Source: Zygnema cylindricum
Taxonomy: Eukaryota > Streptophyta > Zygnematophyceae > Zygnematales > Zygnemataceae
DNA length: 64,000 bases
Direction: 5' to 3'
Assembly: GCA_037447655.1 (NCBI GenBank)
Contig: JBBHKE010001492.1
Location: 1 to 64,000 of the forward strand
Shown: piece after piece, positions 30,580 through 41,600 of the stretch
Position numbering within the stretch: the stretch's first letter is position 1
How the letters are laid out: every line of letters begins with the position of its first letter
Made by a program: the position numbers and the translations under genes
Notes under the pieces: model-generated
The model's input: the letters and a program-made list of their open reading frames with translations, nothing else
Databases searched by the model: none
What the model was told of the DNA's origin: nothing

Positions 30580-33500
30580 ATGATTGCAGGATCTCAACTT
30601 TTTTGCAAGTACTGCAAAGAGCGTGACCATGTCATCGACACGTGCCGTGCATTGGTTAGGAAACGCGAAAAAGACCGTACGGCTGGGGGACCACGAGAAC
30701 TTACTACACCAAATCCAAATCCAAAGTCCTTGTCGTATCCCCACGCCTACCCACCGCCACCTGGTCATGCGGCGCACGCGGCGGTCGAGTTCAATTTGCC
30801 GTACGGCCCACCGCCACCGTGGTATACGACTCCTCCTTTTTACTATCCTCCTTCAAATCCGCCAGTTTCACTGGATGTTTTTCCCACGTCCACCCAAAAT
30901 ATTGGATCTGCGTCACCTGCAATTGTACCTGTCCCAAATATACCTCCCCCACTTCCCTCCGTGGACTATGGGTACGCATTTTCGCAATCAAGTAATCCTT
31001 CTGATTGGCTAATTGACTCGGGCGCTTCTCATCACATGTGTTGTCATCATAACATAATGCTTAATATGGTTACTCTTGCCATTCCTCTACGCATTTATTT
31101 GGGTAACGATATGATTCTAACCTCCACTATCGTTGGACAAATGCATATTAATTCTAGTTCTCACGCCTCTCGTCCAATCATATTGGACAAAGTTTATTTT
31201 GTGCCTGACCTTAAGAAAAATATTTTTTTGGCTAGTTCGGCTCTGCGTCATGGGAGTTTTGGTGTCATCACCGAATCCCATGTTCAATTTTTTTCTTCTA
31301 GTAAAGATCTCATTGGGAGTGGCACTAGGATGGGCAATTTATATCTTTTAAATTTTTTAAATGATTTTGCTCATGCCTCTTTCGCTCATTCTCCATCTTC
31401 CTCCTCTTTTTTGACATGGCATCTTCGATACGGCCATCTTAATGGTGCTAGTCTAGCTTCCCTTGGAAAAGGGCTTGTAAATGGCATCGATAAGTTTAAT
31501 GAAAACAAGATTGACTTTTGTCATGGTTGTATTCTTGGAAAAATGCCTCGCTTACCTTTTTCTTCTTCTTCTTCTCGCTCTTTGGCTCCCCTTGATCTCA
31601 TTCATAGTGATGTATGCGGTCCCATTCCCATTCCAAGCCTTAGTGGCGCATCTTATTTTCTCACTTTTATTGACGATTTCTCTCGCTTTTCACATGTTTA
31701 TTTTATGCGTCATAAGTCTGAGGTTTTTACAAATTTTCAACATTTCAAAGCACTTGTAGAAAATCACTTGTCGTCTCGCATCAAAACCATCCGCACAGAT
31801 AATGGGGGGGAATTTGTTTCGAATGAGTTTTCCGAGTTTTTACTCACACATGGAATTATTCATCACAGGACTTCTCCTCACTCTCCACGGCAAAATGGTG
31901 ATGCTGAACGTCTCAATCGCACTCTCATTGACATGTCTCGCTCTCTTCTTCATTTTGCCTCTTTACCTTTTCATTTTTGGGCGGAAGCCTTACTCACTTC
32001 CTCTTATATTTGTAATCGCTCTCCTACCTCTTCTCTCTCTAACAAAACTCTTTTTGAAGCTTAGCATGGGACAAAACCCGACGTCTCTCATTTTCGCATT
32101 TTTGGATGCGAGGCATACTTCAAAACCCTTCCCCCTTCTAATGGTAAATTAGGTCCTCGAGCTATGCGAGGAATTTTTGTGGGATATTCCTTGAATTCCA
32201 AAGCATATCCTATTTGGTGTCCCTCTTCTCACCGCATTGTCACCATTCGTGACATTATTTTTCATGAGACTCCTCTTATACGTACACTTGTACCCGATTT
32301 CCCCATCACTCCTCTACCTAGTTTATTCCCTCCTTATGAAACGGTCACCTCTAATTATATTACCACCTTGCTCACACCCCCTTTAACTCTATAGCAAAAC
32401 ATGCCCCCTTTACACCCTCACATTTCTCCTATTTCTACAGTTCTTACTCTTTCTACAGATTCTGTCTCTTCCTCCAATTTCGACGATGAATTTTTCCACA
32501 TGCGCTCCACAATTTCTGGTGCTGTACGATCTGTCGCTGATGAGGCGACACACTTGGACGCGACAAATTCTCCTACTGCCGTACGACCTGTCGCTGGTGA
32601 TGCGACGGTCTTGGACGGGACAAATTTTACCCCGTACGACCTGTCGCTGGTGACGCGACGGCTCCGGACGCAACAAATTTTATTACTGTACGACGTGTCG
32701 CTGGTGACGCGACGGTCCTGGACGCGACAATTTTTTTTACTGTTCGACCTGTCGCCGGTGACGCTTTGGTCCTTCCATCGACAAATCTATTTCCACGTCC
32801 TTTGGAGGTTACTTCGCCGGCACGTGTTACTCGCAATTCAGTCATCATTACGCCACTTACGCCACCTGGTGAACAACTTGCCGTACGTCAAAGTACGCGC
32901 CTTTCACAACCGACGTGGAAGATTCGCGAAAATCTTGCTCACGCTAACCTTGCCGACGTCAAAGATCCTCATACATTAAATGTCGCGTTGAAACGACATG
33001 ATGCTGACATGTGGCGACTTGCGGCTACACAGGAATATGACGCATTAATGACAAACAATACCTGGATGCTTTGTACTCTTCCACCAAATCGTCGTGCGAT
33101 TGGTTCAAAATGGGTCTTCAAAATTAAAAGACTGGCGGATGGTACTATCGATCGTTACAAAGTACGGCTCGTCGCCAAAAGGTACTTACAGACAGAGGGC
33201 GTTGACTACAACGAAACTTTTGCCCTTGTCGCAAAATTTAACTCCATCTGTACTATTTTGTCCTTTGCAGCTCTCCATGATTGGGAATTACAGCAACTCG
33301 ACGTCAAAACTGCTTTTCTTCATGGGTGTCTTGTAGAAGATATTTTTATGGAACAACCACCCGGCTACGCTGTCCTTGGTACAGAAACTCTTGTCTGTCA
33401 TTTACGCAAGTCTATTTATGGTCTTAAACAAGCACCTAGAGTTTGGCATCAAACCCTTGTCGCAACATTAATTAAAGATGGTTTTAAACAAAATCAGTGC

Positions 33501-34547
33501 TGATCTTGGGATTTATATTTGGGGTACAGGAGACCAGTTAATCATCATTATTATTTACGTAGATGATTTAATTCTCGTAGGTCCTAGTAAATCCTCTATT
33601 ACTCAAGTAAAAAACATTCTCTCGTCTTATTGGCCTATGACCGATTTAGGCGATCTTGACTATTGTTTAGGCATCACTATTTTACGTCAAAGGTTTGCAC
33701 GCATTTTGCGAATGAGTCAAGAGCACTACATTCTTGATCTTCTTGAGCATTTTGCAATGTCTGATTGCAATTTGGTGCCTACCCCTCTTGATCCAAATAC
33801 CACTCTCACCAAAGAGTCCTCTGATGGGAATGCCCAAGGAGATATAAATTCACTCTATCGGTCGATTGTTGGAAAATTGATGTATGCTATGCTTGAATCA
33901 CAGCCGGATATATGTATTGTCGTTTGTCTTTTGTCTCAATTCTCGCATTGTGCCACTAAAACTCATCTCCAAGCCGCCAAACGTGTCTTTCGATACCTCC
34001 AAGGAACGAAACATCTTCACCTCACTTTTTCCCATACTTCTCCTCCCTCGCACTCCTCCCCTTTTTTTTCCCGAACACTTCTATTATTTGATTATGCGAT
34101 ACGGATTGGGGAAATCAACTCGACGATCGTCGTTCCATTTCCGGTGTATGTTTTTCTCTAGGTGGTGGTCTCGTTTCTTGGTCATCCCGCAAACAAAACA
34201 CTGTTACTCTTTCCTCAACGGAGGCGGAATATATGGCCGGCACTACCGCCACGAAATCGGCTATTTGGTTCCGACGCATTCTTTCCGATCTCTCTTTTCG
34301 TCCGTCTTCTCCCACCCCCATTTTTTGTGACTCTCAAGGGGCATTGGCTCTTATGAAAAATCCTATCCATCATACACGCACAAAACATATTGATATAGAA
34401 TTTCATTTTACGCGTGATAAAATCCTTGATGGTACCGTTTCCTTCTCTCATTGTGCATCCGGCTCTCAACTTGCCGATTTTCTCACCAAACCTCTCCCTT
34501 GTCTTTTATTTCATCATCACATTTACTATGCCGGTCTTCGTGACTAA
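30580..34547 (+). pseudogene. Copia pol (PR, IN, RT, RNase H), frameshifted
   Basis: The 494-codon frame 30580-32064 holds zinc knuckle CKYCKERDHVIDTC, protease DSGASHHMC, integrase H-H-C-C (YGHL...CHGCILGK) and DDE residues in HSDVCGP, RTDNGGEF and GDAERLNRT. A TAG at 32062 precedes HGTKPDVSHFRIFGC. RT lies at 32950-33640 (DVKTAFLHG, YGLKQAPR, IYVDDLILVG) and RNase H at 34090-34547 (SSTEAEYMA, HIDIEFHF, LADFLTKPL) in changing frames. All catalytic blocks are recognisable, but at least one stop and several shifts break the polyprotein. Confidence 0.9.
32524..32790 (+). repeat. Five-unit tandem repeat in the IN-RT linker
   Basis: Units start at 32524, 32581, 32634, 32688 and 32742 (spacing 57, 53, 54, 54 bp). 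Each contains gtacgacctgtcgctggtga and ggacgcgacaaat-like words. In frame they encode VRPVAGDATVLDATNF-type repeats; the 53-bp unit shifts frame. Confidence 0.9.
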
Positions 34548-34555
34548 CCGTGCTT

Positions 34556-35039
34556 TAATCGAGGGGGGGCGTTGAAATAGAATTAAAGCATTCTACACTA
34601 CTTGCCGTTTCCAACACTATTTTTAGAGTTCTATTTGCTACGCTATAAGTCTTGTACTTCGGTTTAGCATTCTGTACTTTATTTAGTGGAATGTACATAC
34701 CTTTATTAGAATTGATGATTCTTGCGTAGGAATCTTTTTAGTCTTAGATTCCTTTTACCATAACTAGATGTACCTTCCTAAGTTACGCTTTAGGCTAGAT
34801 GTACCTTTTATAGCCTTTTTGCGGCTACCCCTTACCTCGTTTTACTATAAGACTCTCTTGTGTCATCGTGGACTTTAATCAAAAATCAAAGACAGTTGAA
34901 CGACAAACCTCTCACTTGTTCCTTGTTTGTCGTTACTTTCTTCCTTGTCTTATTTATCTTAGTGTTTTTCTTGTTTTGGCTTTTCTTGATATTTTCGACA
35001 TATTAATCTTTTCAGCCTTTTATGGCATCACATTCAATA
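34556..35039 (+). repeat. Polypurine tract and copia 3' LTR
   Basis: The G-rich tract cgaggggggg lies just before the LTR. The LTR starts CGTTGAAATA (TG mutated to CG) at 34570 and ends CATTCAATA at 35039, collinear with the 5' LTR. Confidence 0.88.
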
Positions 35040-35654
35040 GTTCAAAAGTAGGTGAAAGTAGGCCCATTAAATATGCCTATTGTACGCAAAACATACAATA
35101 TGGCATTAAGACCATTGTATTGGTCGCAAAATGAAAAATAATAGTAATTGGGTTGAGTTGCACATCGATCGATAGAGAATTAAACGTCATGTCTAAATTT
35201 TGAAAAACATTCGGACAAATTTTTATTTTCCGTGAGTTTTGAGGTATTCTTTATTTAAACCGTCAGATTTGGACGATCGGACGGTGGTTGATTAAAGTAG
35301 CGATCTAAGAAGATCACATGAAAAGCCCATAACACAACTTACGATAGGACATAAGTCCGCGTTTTTTTTTCCCGGTTTTTTTTCCCGCGGAATGTCATCC
35401 TACGCCGTGTCAGTTCGTTAAAAACATTCGTTCGGTGGCGTGCGCTGTACTATGATGATACGCCAGATTCGTACGTTCGTACAAGAGTGTGCACAACGCA
35501 CACACATACAGTATGCCTACTCTGCGCGAGTTTGTGCCAAGTTTTGTGCGCCTACCAAAGGCCTACCATAAAAACGCCTACTTTTGAACTATGGTTCTTA
35601 CTCATAGGGACACTTGAAAATCGGGTTCGGCGGATCCGCGCTAAAATACAAAGT

Positions 35655-35731
35655 AAGTTCACTAAGTTACAAGTACATGTGGACATACCCTAAGTTTGCT
35701 AAGTTTCAAGTACATGTGGACATACCCTAAG
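35655..35731 (+). repeat. Duplicated right end of the TAAGGG-TIR element
   Basis: Two tandem copies of about 37 bp, each ctaagtt(a/t)caagtacatgtggacataccctaag. They link the right end of copy 3 to the left end of copy 4. Confidence 0.7.
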
Positions 35732-36668
35732 TTAGGGTGCGTCCCCATGTATTAAAGTATCGACTTTATTCTGTCGTTTTCACCCAAAACGCAGTTCCGT
35801 ACGATAAAAACTTTAGCCGTACAATAAGATAAATTCTTGAAAAGTACAACAAACGTCAAGTCGATACTTTGAATGTACTTCGTGTTTGTCGTCATGTTAA
35901 CATATTTTGGCGTTTTCCTTTTTTTGACCCCCGGGCAAGAGAATCCAGCCCGTCAAAAAACTTCATCAAAAATCACCTCGCGACTTGATTTCATGGAAAG
36001 TACCGCCTAAACAACGAATGAAAAACGGTCCACGCACGCGCCACACGAGTGGTAAAATTTTAGGACGAGGGAAAGCACTCGCTATTTTTCTCCAAAAAAT
36101 CTGCAGGGGTCTCCGACCTCCACTTTCATTCATGGGTCCTTTGCAGAATTTTGCGCCGTCGTCGCCTCTCCCCTCTCCCTCTCACACTATCGTTTTATCT
36201 CTCATTTCTTAGAATGAGGCACGACAATATTAATATTAAATGAAATATATTTAAAAAATAAATTTTTTGAGTACCTTTATGTATATTTTTATGGCAAGTC
36301 GAGTGAGAAAAGTCGGAAAAACGAAATCGGATAGCCATGGCCGAAATTTGTTGAATTTTGTGACGTCGACGTTGTCACAAGTGAGCATGGCGTCACAATG
36401 TCACAAAACCCTAAACGTCTGCCATGTCACAAAATTAGAAAAATCTAGACGTCTACAACCGTCGTTGTTTTTGTTGGCGTCACCAATTGTCGGAAGTTTC
36501 GTAGTCTTCTTCAACCGTCACAAAATTGTACCTACGTCTACGACCGTCACATTTCAAAGTTCCGATTTCATTTTCGCACATAGGGACGCTTTTCAAAGTA
36601 GTACGGAAAAATTCACTACAGTCCAAAATAATTTTTCAAAGTATCGCTTACATGGGGACGTACCCTTA
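35732..36668 (+). mobile_element. TAAGGG-TIR element, copy 4
   Basis: Left end TTAGGGTGCGTCCCCATG, right end CATGGGGACGTACCCTTA. The interior matches copy 1 (ctgcaggggtctccgacctcc, gtcacaaaaccctaaac). Its right end abuts the foldback right arm. Confidence 0.8.
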
Positions 36669-36993
36669 AAAGCCAACATGTGCTCTCACAGTGGAGCTCA
36701 CGTAAAGTGAGAAAGTGACTGTGCCCAACACTTTTATTTACATGTGGTTGCGGCAGTTTTGTTATCGTAAACCTTCGCAAGCCGTGTGAATTGTCGATTT
36801 TATTATGACGGTCGACGTTCGCAAGCGCGGCAAATTTTAACTGTTTAACAATATTTTGAAAGTCAAAGCTGTTCAACTGATTGACCGTCAAATTTAAACT
36901 CAACGGTACATTATTTGTACCAATGTGTACTTAAAAAGTACAATATTTGACAGGGTGACGTAAGTGACTGTGCGCAACCAAAATAATCACTGT

Positions 36994-38684
36994 GAATAGC
37001 GTACATGTCGTAATTTGTAATTTTTTTACTCAATGTTATACGGACAGTTTGACAGTTTTTACGAGGATATTGACGGTCACGAGACAACATCAACCCTCGC
37101 GTCTAGTTTGATGCAGCCTGTTGCCTCCAGGTGAAATCACAAATTCGCGTACGACGTATCAGAAATGTACGAATAGGTCACGTGTTAATTACATTACTGT
37201 AGTGAATCACGGATGGAAGTTGTCGTACGATAGAAATAAACGTTCTCAGTTTCTCACTACTGTGGTACATTTCTGAGCGAGCGCGTCATAGCCGGCCGCC
37301 TCAGAATAGACGTTCCAGCAGGCATTAAATTGGCACCAACAAGGTCGGTCGCACCAGAAATGCAGAAAAATGTACGGAATTGAATAAATTACGTCATGCG
37401 CGAACACCATGTCCCATTGATTATTGAGCCTCGGCCGGATAATATTGGTGGCTCCGTATGGTGGGTTCAAGTCCAAGACTATTCATTATGGAGCGTACGG
37501 TCTAAGTATGCACGCGAAGCTCTCATACGCTGCAAAGGAATGGAAGTGTAAATAGTGTGCAATGCTGCATGGTTACTCTAACGCCTCGGCATACAGCCTC
37601 AAGGCATCCTACGGCTTCGCCATACAAGCTTAAGGCATCCTACCACTGTTTCTCTTGTAGCAAGCGCTTCAGCTGTGGTCTCAATTGGCTATCAGTGAGA
37701 GGAAAGTTGAGGAAAGCTGTCTGTTTCTGCAGTTGCTAAATGCATCTTTTGTATGCCCATTAGCCGTTTAAGCTCGTGATAGCCTTTCAAAAGGTGACGC
37801 TGGCGCGTTCAAATAACATATTCTGTGGTTTTTCCTGGCTTTGCGGCCACTCACGACCCTGGCCCGTTGTGGAAAAACGTTTGCGTAAGTGTTTTTTGAT
37901 CCCCGATGAGCATTTTTGTGGATCCTCTGTCTTTTTCCCTTGCGGTGAAAACAGCTGTTCAAGTTGTATTGTTTCTTTCCTTCCAGGTCATGGATTATTT
38001 TTGTGCGATTTCTCCACATTTTCTTATGTTGCAGTTTAATAGCCGAATGAGGACATTGATTGTCTGCAGCCAGAATTTTGAGATGAACCTCAATTCCTCT
38101 TTCTTCCTCGGCCTTTGTCTAGATGGAGAATGTGTGTGATGAGTTGCACGTGTGTCTTTGGATCTGGAAGAGAAATGAGCTGAAAGAACGTTTGTTTTTT
38201 CTGAATATATGAGTGATAGATGAAAGAAAAACATGTGTTTTTGGTGGGATTGGGAGAGAAGTTCAAAGAGAGAATATTTTGTTATCATTGCTACATGGAA
38301 ACCAAATAGAAGTACTGAGTAGGCGTTTAAGCGCTCATTGGTGTGTATTTGATGTTTTCTTGAAGGGATTGTGAAGTAAGTTGAGAATTAAATTAGTAAG
38401 GCACAGCCTGTGAGCTTGGAGCTGAAGAACAGAGAACATCACCTGTCTCCCAGGTTCATAAAAAAAGTCAGGTGTTGCTGACCTCTAACAGAGGTTGAAA
38501 GAAATTAGGGCTTTTGATTGTGATTGTTTGTTCCGCTCTTGTTCATTTCTGTTCTCAATTCTTGTCAGCTCGTTTGACATGCACGTTGACTAGTTGTCAT
38601 CTTTCAAAACGTACATGTACATTATTAAATGCTCGCTCTGGAGGTAGTGGTGGCTGCAGGTCACTTTTTCCCAGAGGGGCAGGA
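36994..38684. other. Upstream region of the kinase gene
   Basis: No gene recognised. A near-duplicate pair of about 38 bp (catac..c...aaggcatccta) lies at 37580-37640. A possible 5'UTR exon could end at the donor-like gcgtaagtg near 37883, but nothing confirms it. Confidence 0.4.
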
Positions 38685-41600
38685 ATGGGTGTGCCTGAAG
38701 TGATAGAGCTCGATGCTAGGGAGGGCCTCTACAGGGTGCGAGGGAAGCTGTGGCCTGGTATTGACTATCAACCATATGTCTACATATATTTCTTTCAGGG
38801 TTTTGGTAAAGCTTATCTTGCTGCAGTTGGCAGAACGACTACATCTATTTTTTCAACATCCCTGGCCTTTTTTCCAAGGGTAGAAAGCAGAAGTACTCTG
38901 TCACTGGCTTTTCTCCTCGTTTCTTTATTTTTATCTCTATCTAGGATTTAAAGAATTTCTGAGGGTCAGTAATTTCTCTATTTTGTTTTAATCGAAATCT
39001 CCATTTCTTTGAGGCTTGCTTATCTCAGAAAGACTTAGGAATTTGCTATGGACCTTGCCTCAGGGTTATTGGAGGGATGAATTTGGTATTGCAGTTGGCA
39101 AGCGGTACTTGCTGCATGAGCACATAGGATCCGGTTCCTATGGAGATGTCTGCAAAGCCACTGACAAAGAATCAGGGGAGACAGTTGCACTCAAGGCAAG
39201 TGGCATTGACTTTATACATTATAAACATATAACCTTTTGAATGGCACCAAGGATGACTGAGAAACCTTATGTCATCCATGTCCTTCCCAATGTAGATTTG
39301 GAATAAAAAAGCTGCATAGTTTTGCCATGCAATTATTTGTTTTAAATTTGAATCTCACCTTATTTCAGAGGACCATGTAGATGCACCGGCTAGAGGCTTA
39401 ACAGAAGTGTAAGAGCATCTATTCTTAATTTCCTGGCCTGTTTTTGGGTGGCAGTTAGATTGACAGCATACAAAAGCTTTTGTAGGATACTAGGTTTCAG
39501 CCTGATGGTCCGCACTTATATAGCAAGCAAACTTTTTGTAATGAAAATTGAGGCGTTTGTTCTTCCTCTACCGAAAATCAGAACCCAAATTTAAGGTGTC
39601 TTTGTGGTATCTTTTTTTGGTTGCAGCGTGTTGCAGACGTGCTCTGTTGTCCCATGTTGGCCAAACGGGTATTGCGAGAGGTTTGCATCATGCGACGTCT
39701 GCAGCATCCCTTTGTAATTCGCCGTAAGTTACATGGCTGATCATTTGGTAAAGACCGTGAGGATGTCAACTTGCATTGGAATTTGGATTCGCATGCAGTT
39801 GCGGTCAAAATTAGGGAGCATGCTCAGTAGAAATAATTATGGCTTTACAATGGCAGGGAAACGTACTTGAGAAATTCGAATTCCAAGATGGTATTGCTTA
39901 TTTGGATGCTTTTGTAGATGCGAAAAGGTTTAAGAAGTGCAAGTAGCAATACTGATGGGTGTATGATTGTTGACAGTGGCGGATGTCTTCACCTGCAAAT
40001 CAACAGAGGTCGAAAGTGGCATTGACCTTTACATCGCCACAGAATTCGCAGACGGGTATGCGAACTTCAACTTTTATGTGACACATTGCTTCACTGGTTT
40101 TCTCTTGAAGATGACTTGCTGGTTGGGTTAAGAGTAGCCAACGGGTCACTGGACGGCTGATGAATGAGTTAGATGTGGATTTTCCATTACTAATTGTTGT
40201 GGCTAATGGCGTTGAAAGTTTACCAGCATATCGCGAAGGTCTTATGCTCTAGGCGGCCACCAGGTTGCTTGGAGGGTTGCCAGCTCTGGTTTAGGGGTAT
40301 AAATTGTCAACAATGCGTCAGTTATTTGGTTTGGGCGATTGCTGGTTTTCATGTCATGTAAAGTTCAGCCTTGAACATTTGAGGTTTTATGCAATCTTTA
40401 CTCTTCTTTTTCTTCGGCAATTGTACGTCTTCCCGATAAACCTGATTTTATGGTTAATTTTATGGTCGATGGTTGTTTTGATGCTTGGATTCAGTGGAGA
40501 CATGTATCGGTTGAAGGAGCCATTGACTCAGCAAAATGTGAAGCGGCTTACTTGGGAGCTTCTGGTGGGCATGCAGTATCTTCACTCATGTCACGTCTGG
40601 CACAGGTTTGTGTTTTTATTCATTGTCTGGTTTTTAATAACACGAAGAGCTTTGGAAATAAAGCCTGAATAGTGGATGTCTCAAGCATGTAACTTTTCAG
40701 GATTACAAGTTGTTGTGGTCGGCGTTTGTTTTCCATTAGTTTTCTGAAGTATGAAAGCTGAAATGTTTGTAGTTGTGGCCATTTTGAGGCTATTAATGAT
40801 AGTGAATGCACGAATTAAATTAAAACTGCCACCTCATTGCAGGGACATCAAATCCGAGAACACATTGCTGAGCTCTAACATGACAGTGAAGATTTGCGAC
40901 TTTGGACTTTCACGTTCTGCTCTAGGAGTGAGTCAAGAGTTGCTCTCCTTGAATGGGCCCTTCCTTTTTTTACTTATTTATTTTTTTATGTAGAGCTAAA
41001 GGCCAAGGTTTCTGTAGCTCCTTGCTATCTGCAACGGTGCTTGTGGCCTTTTTTTATCTTGAGCAGAAACAAATGTAGCACAGCAATAGAATGTTCTGTT
41101 CTACTTTAGGAAGCTGAAGAGTTTCTCTTCGTTCTTAACTAGTTTATGTTTTGGTGGTCAAGTTGGAGGTTTTTTTTTCTGAAAACTGGTGGGGCTTGCA
41201 GGGGGCTCAAAATGAGGAGCCCAGAACTGTACAAAGCAGTCATCGGAACTCCAGTTTGGGAGGTGCTACAACGTCACAGTTGGGAAGGAAGGTCCTTCAG
41301 CGACAATACACAAAAATGGTATCGTCTTATTTCCTATTTTTCTCTCTATGTTTGGATAAACTGCATTGTACTGTTGCGAAAGTATTTTTGTTTTAGTTCT
41401 CAGCTTCTTTCATGCTGATAAAACAATGGTCTTGCTAGTTTTGCAAATGTGATTCAAACACTTAGCATGTAATATAGCTCGAAAGAATAATGCTACCAAG
41501 ATTAGGTCATATAGCAATCTGAGGCATATCCGCCCAAATTGTTTCAGGTGGTGACTCCAAGTTATCGTGCTCCGGAGGTGGTGATGTCCCGAGGACAATA

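Larger units (their letters stand above)
29435..35039 (+). mobile_element. Full-length Ty1/copia retrotransposon, 5,605 bp
   Basis: Two 470-bp LTRs (29435-29904 and 34570-35039), with direct 5-bp target duplications GTTCA at 29430-29434 and 35040-35044. A primer site follows the 5' LTR and a G-rich polypurine tract precedes the 3' LTR. Domain order is gag, zinc knuckle, protease, integrase, RT, RNase H, the copia order. The LTRs differ at about twenty positions by eye, so the insertion is not recent. Several stops and frameshifts make it inactive. Confidence 0.93.
29427..35592 (+). mobile_element. ATAGTTCAAAAGTAGG MITE, copy 3, split by copia
   Basis: The first eight bases ATAGTTCA lie at 29427-29434. 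The rest, AAAGTAGG..., resumes at 35045 after the copia element and its target duplication. The right end GAACTAT is at 35592. The body is collinear with copy 1 at 8881-9475. Confidence 0.82.
28737..35697 (+). mobile_element. TAAGGG-TIR element, copy 3 (split by a MITE)
   Basis: The left end at about 28735 (TAAGGCTATATCCCCATGTG) and the right end at 35678-35697 (CATGTGGACATACCCTAAG) match the family TIR. Right-end body sequence such as catagggacacttgaaaa and gcgctaaaatacaaagta follows the MITE at 35593, so the element is interrupted at 29427-35592. It sits inside the right arm of foldback copy 2. Confidence 0.65.
25901..36993. mobile_element. Foldback element copy 2, split by nested insertions
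   Basis: The left arm starts at 25901 (aattgatcatggcagtgac), breaks at 25998, resumes at 28189 (ttaagtttaaatctgacggtc) and runs to about 28445. Its internal region continues to about 28736. The right arm lies at 36669-36993, and its start at 36669 is the exact complement of 28398-28441. Everything between 25999-28188 and 28737-36668 is inserted DNA. The family is defined by the compact copy at 26537-27688. Confidence 0.75.

Noticed and set aside
25901-36993. A novel gene cluster or defence system in the 26-37 kb region
   Set aside because: All recognisable content resolves into nested repeats and one copia element; there are no cargo genes.
37557-38951. Separate small genes upstream of the kinase
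   Set aside because: Frames are short with no motifs; only the MGVPEVIELD segment at 38685 plausibly belongs to the kinase N terminus.
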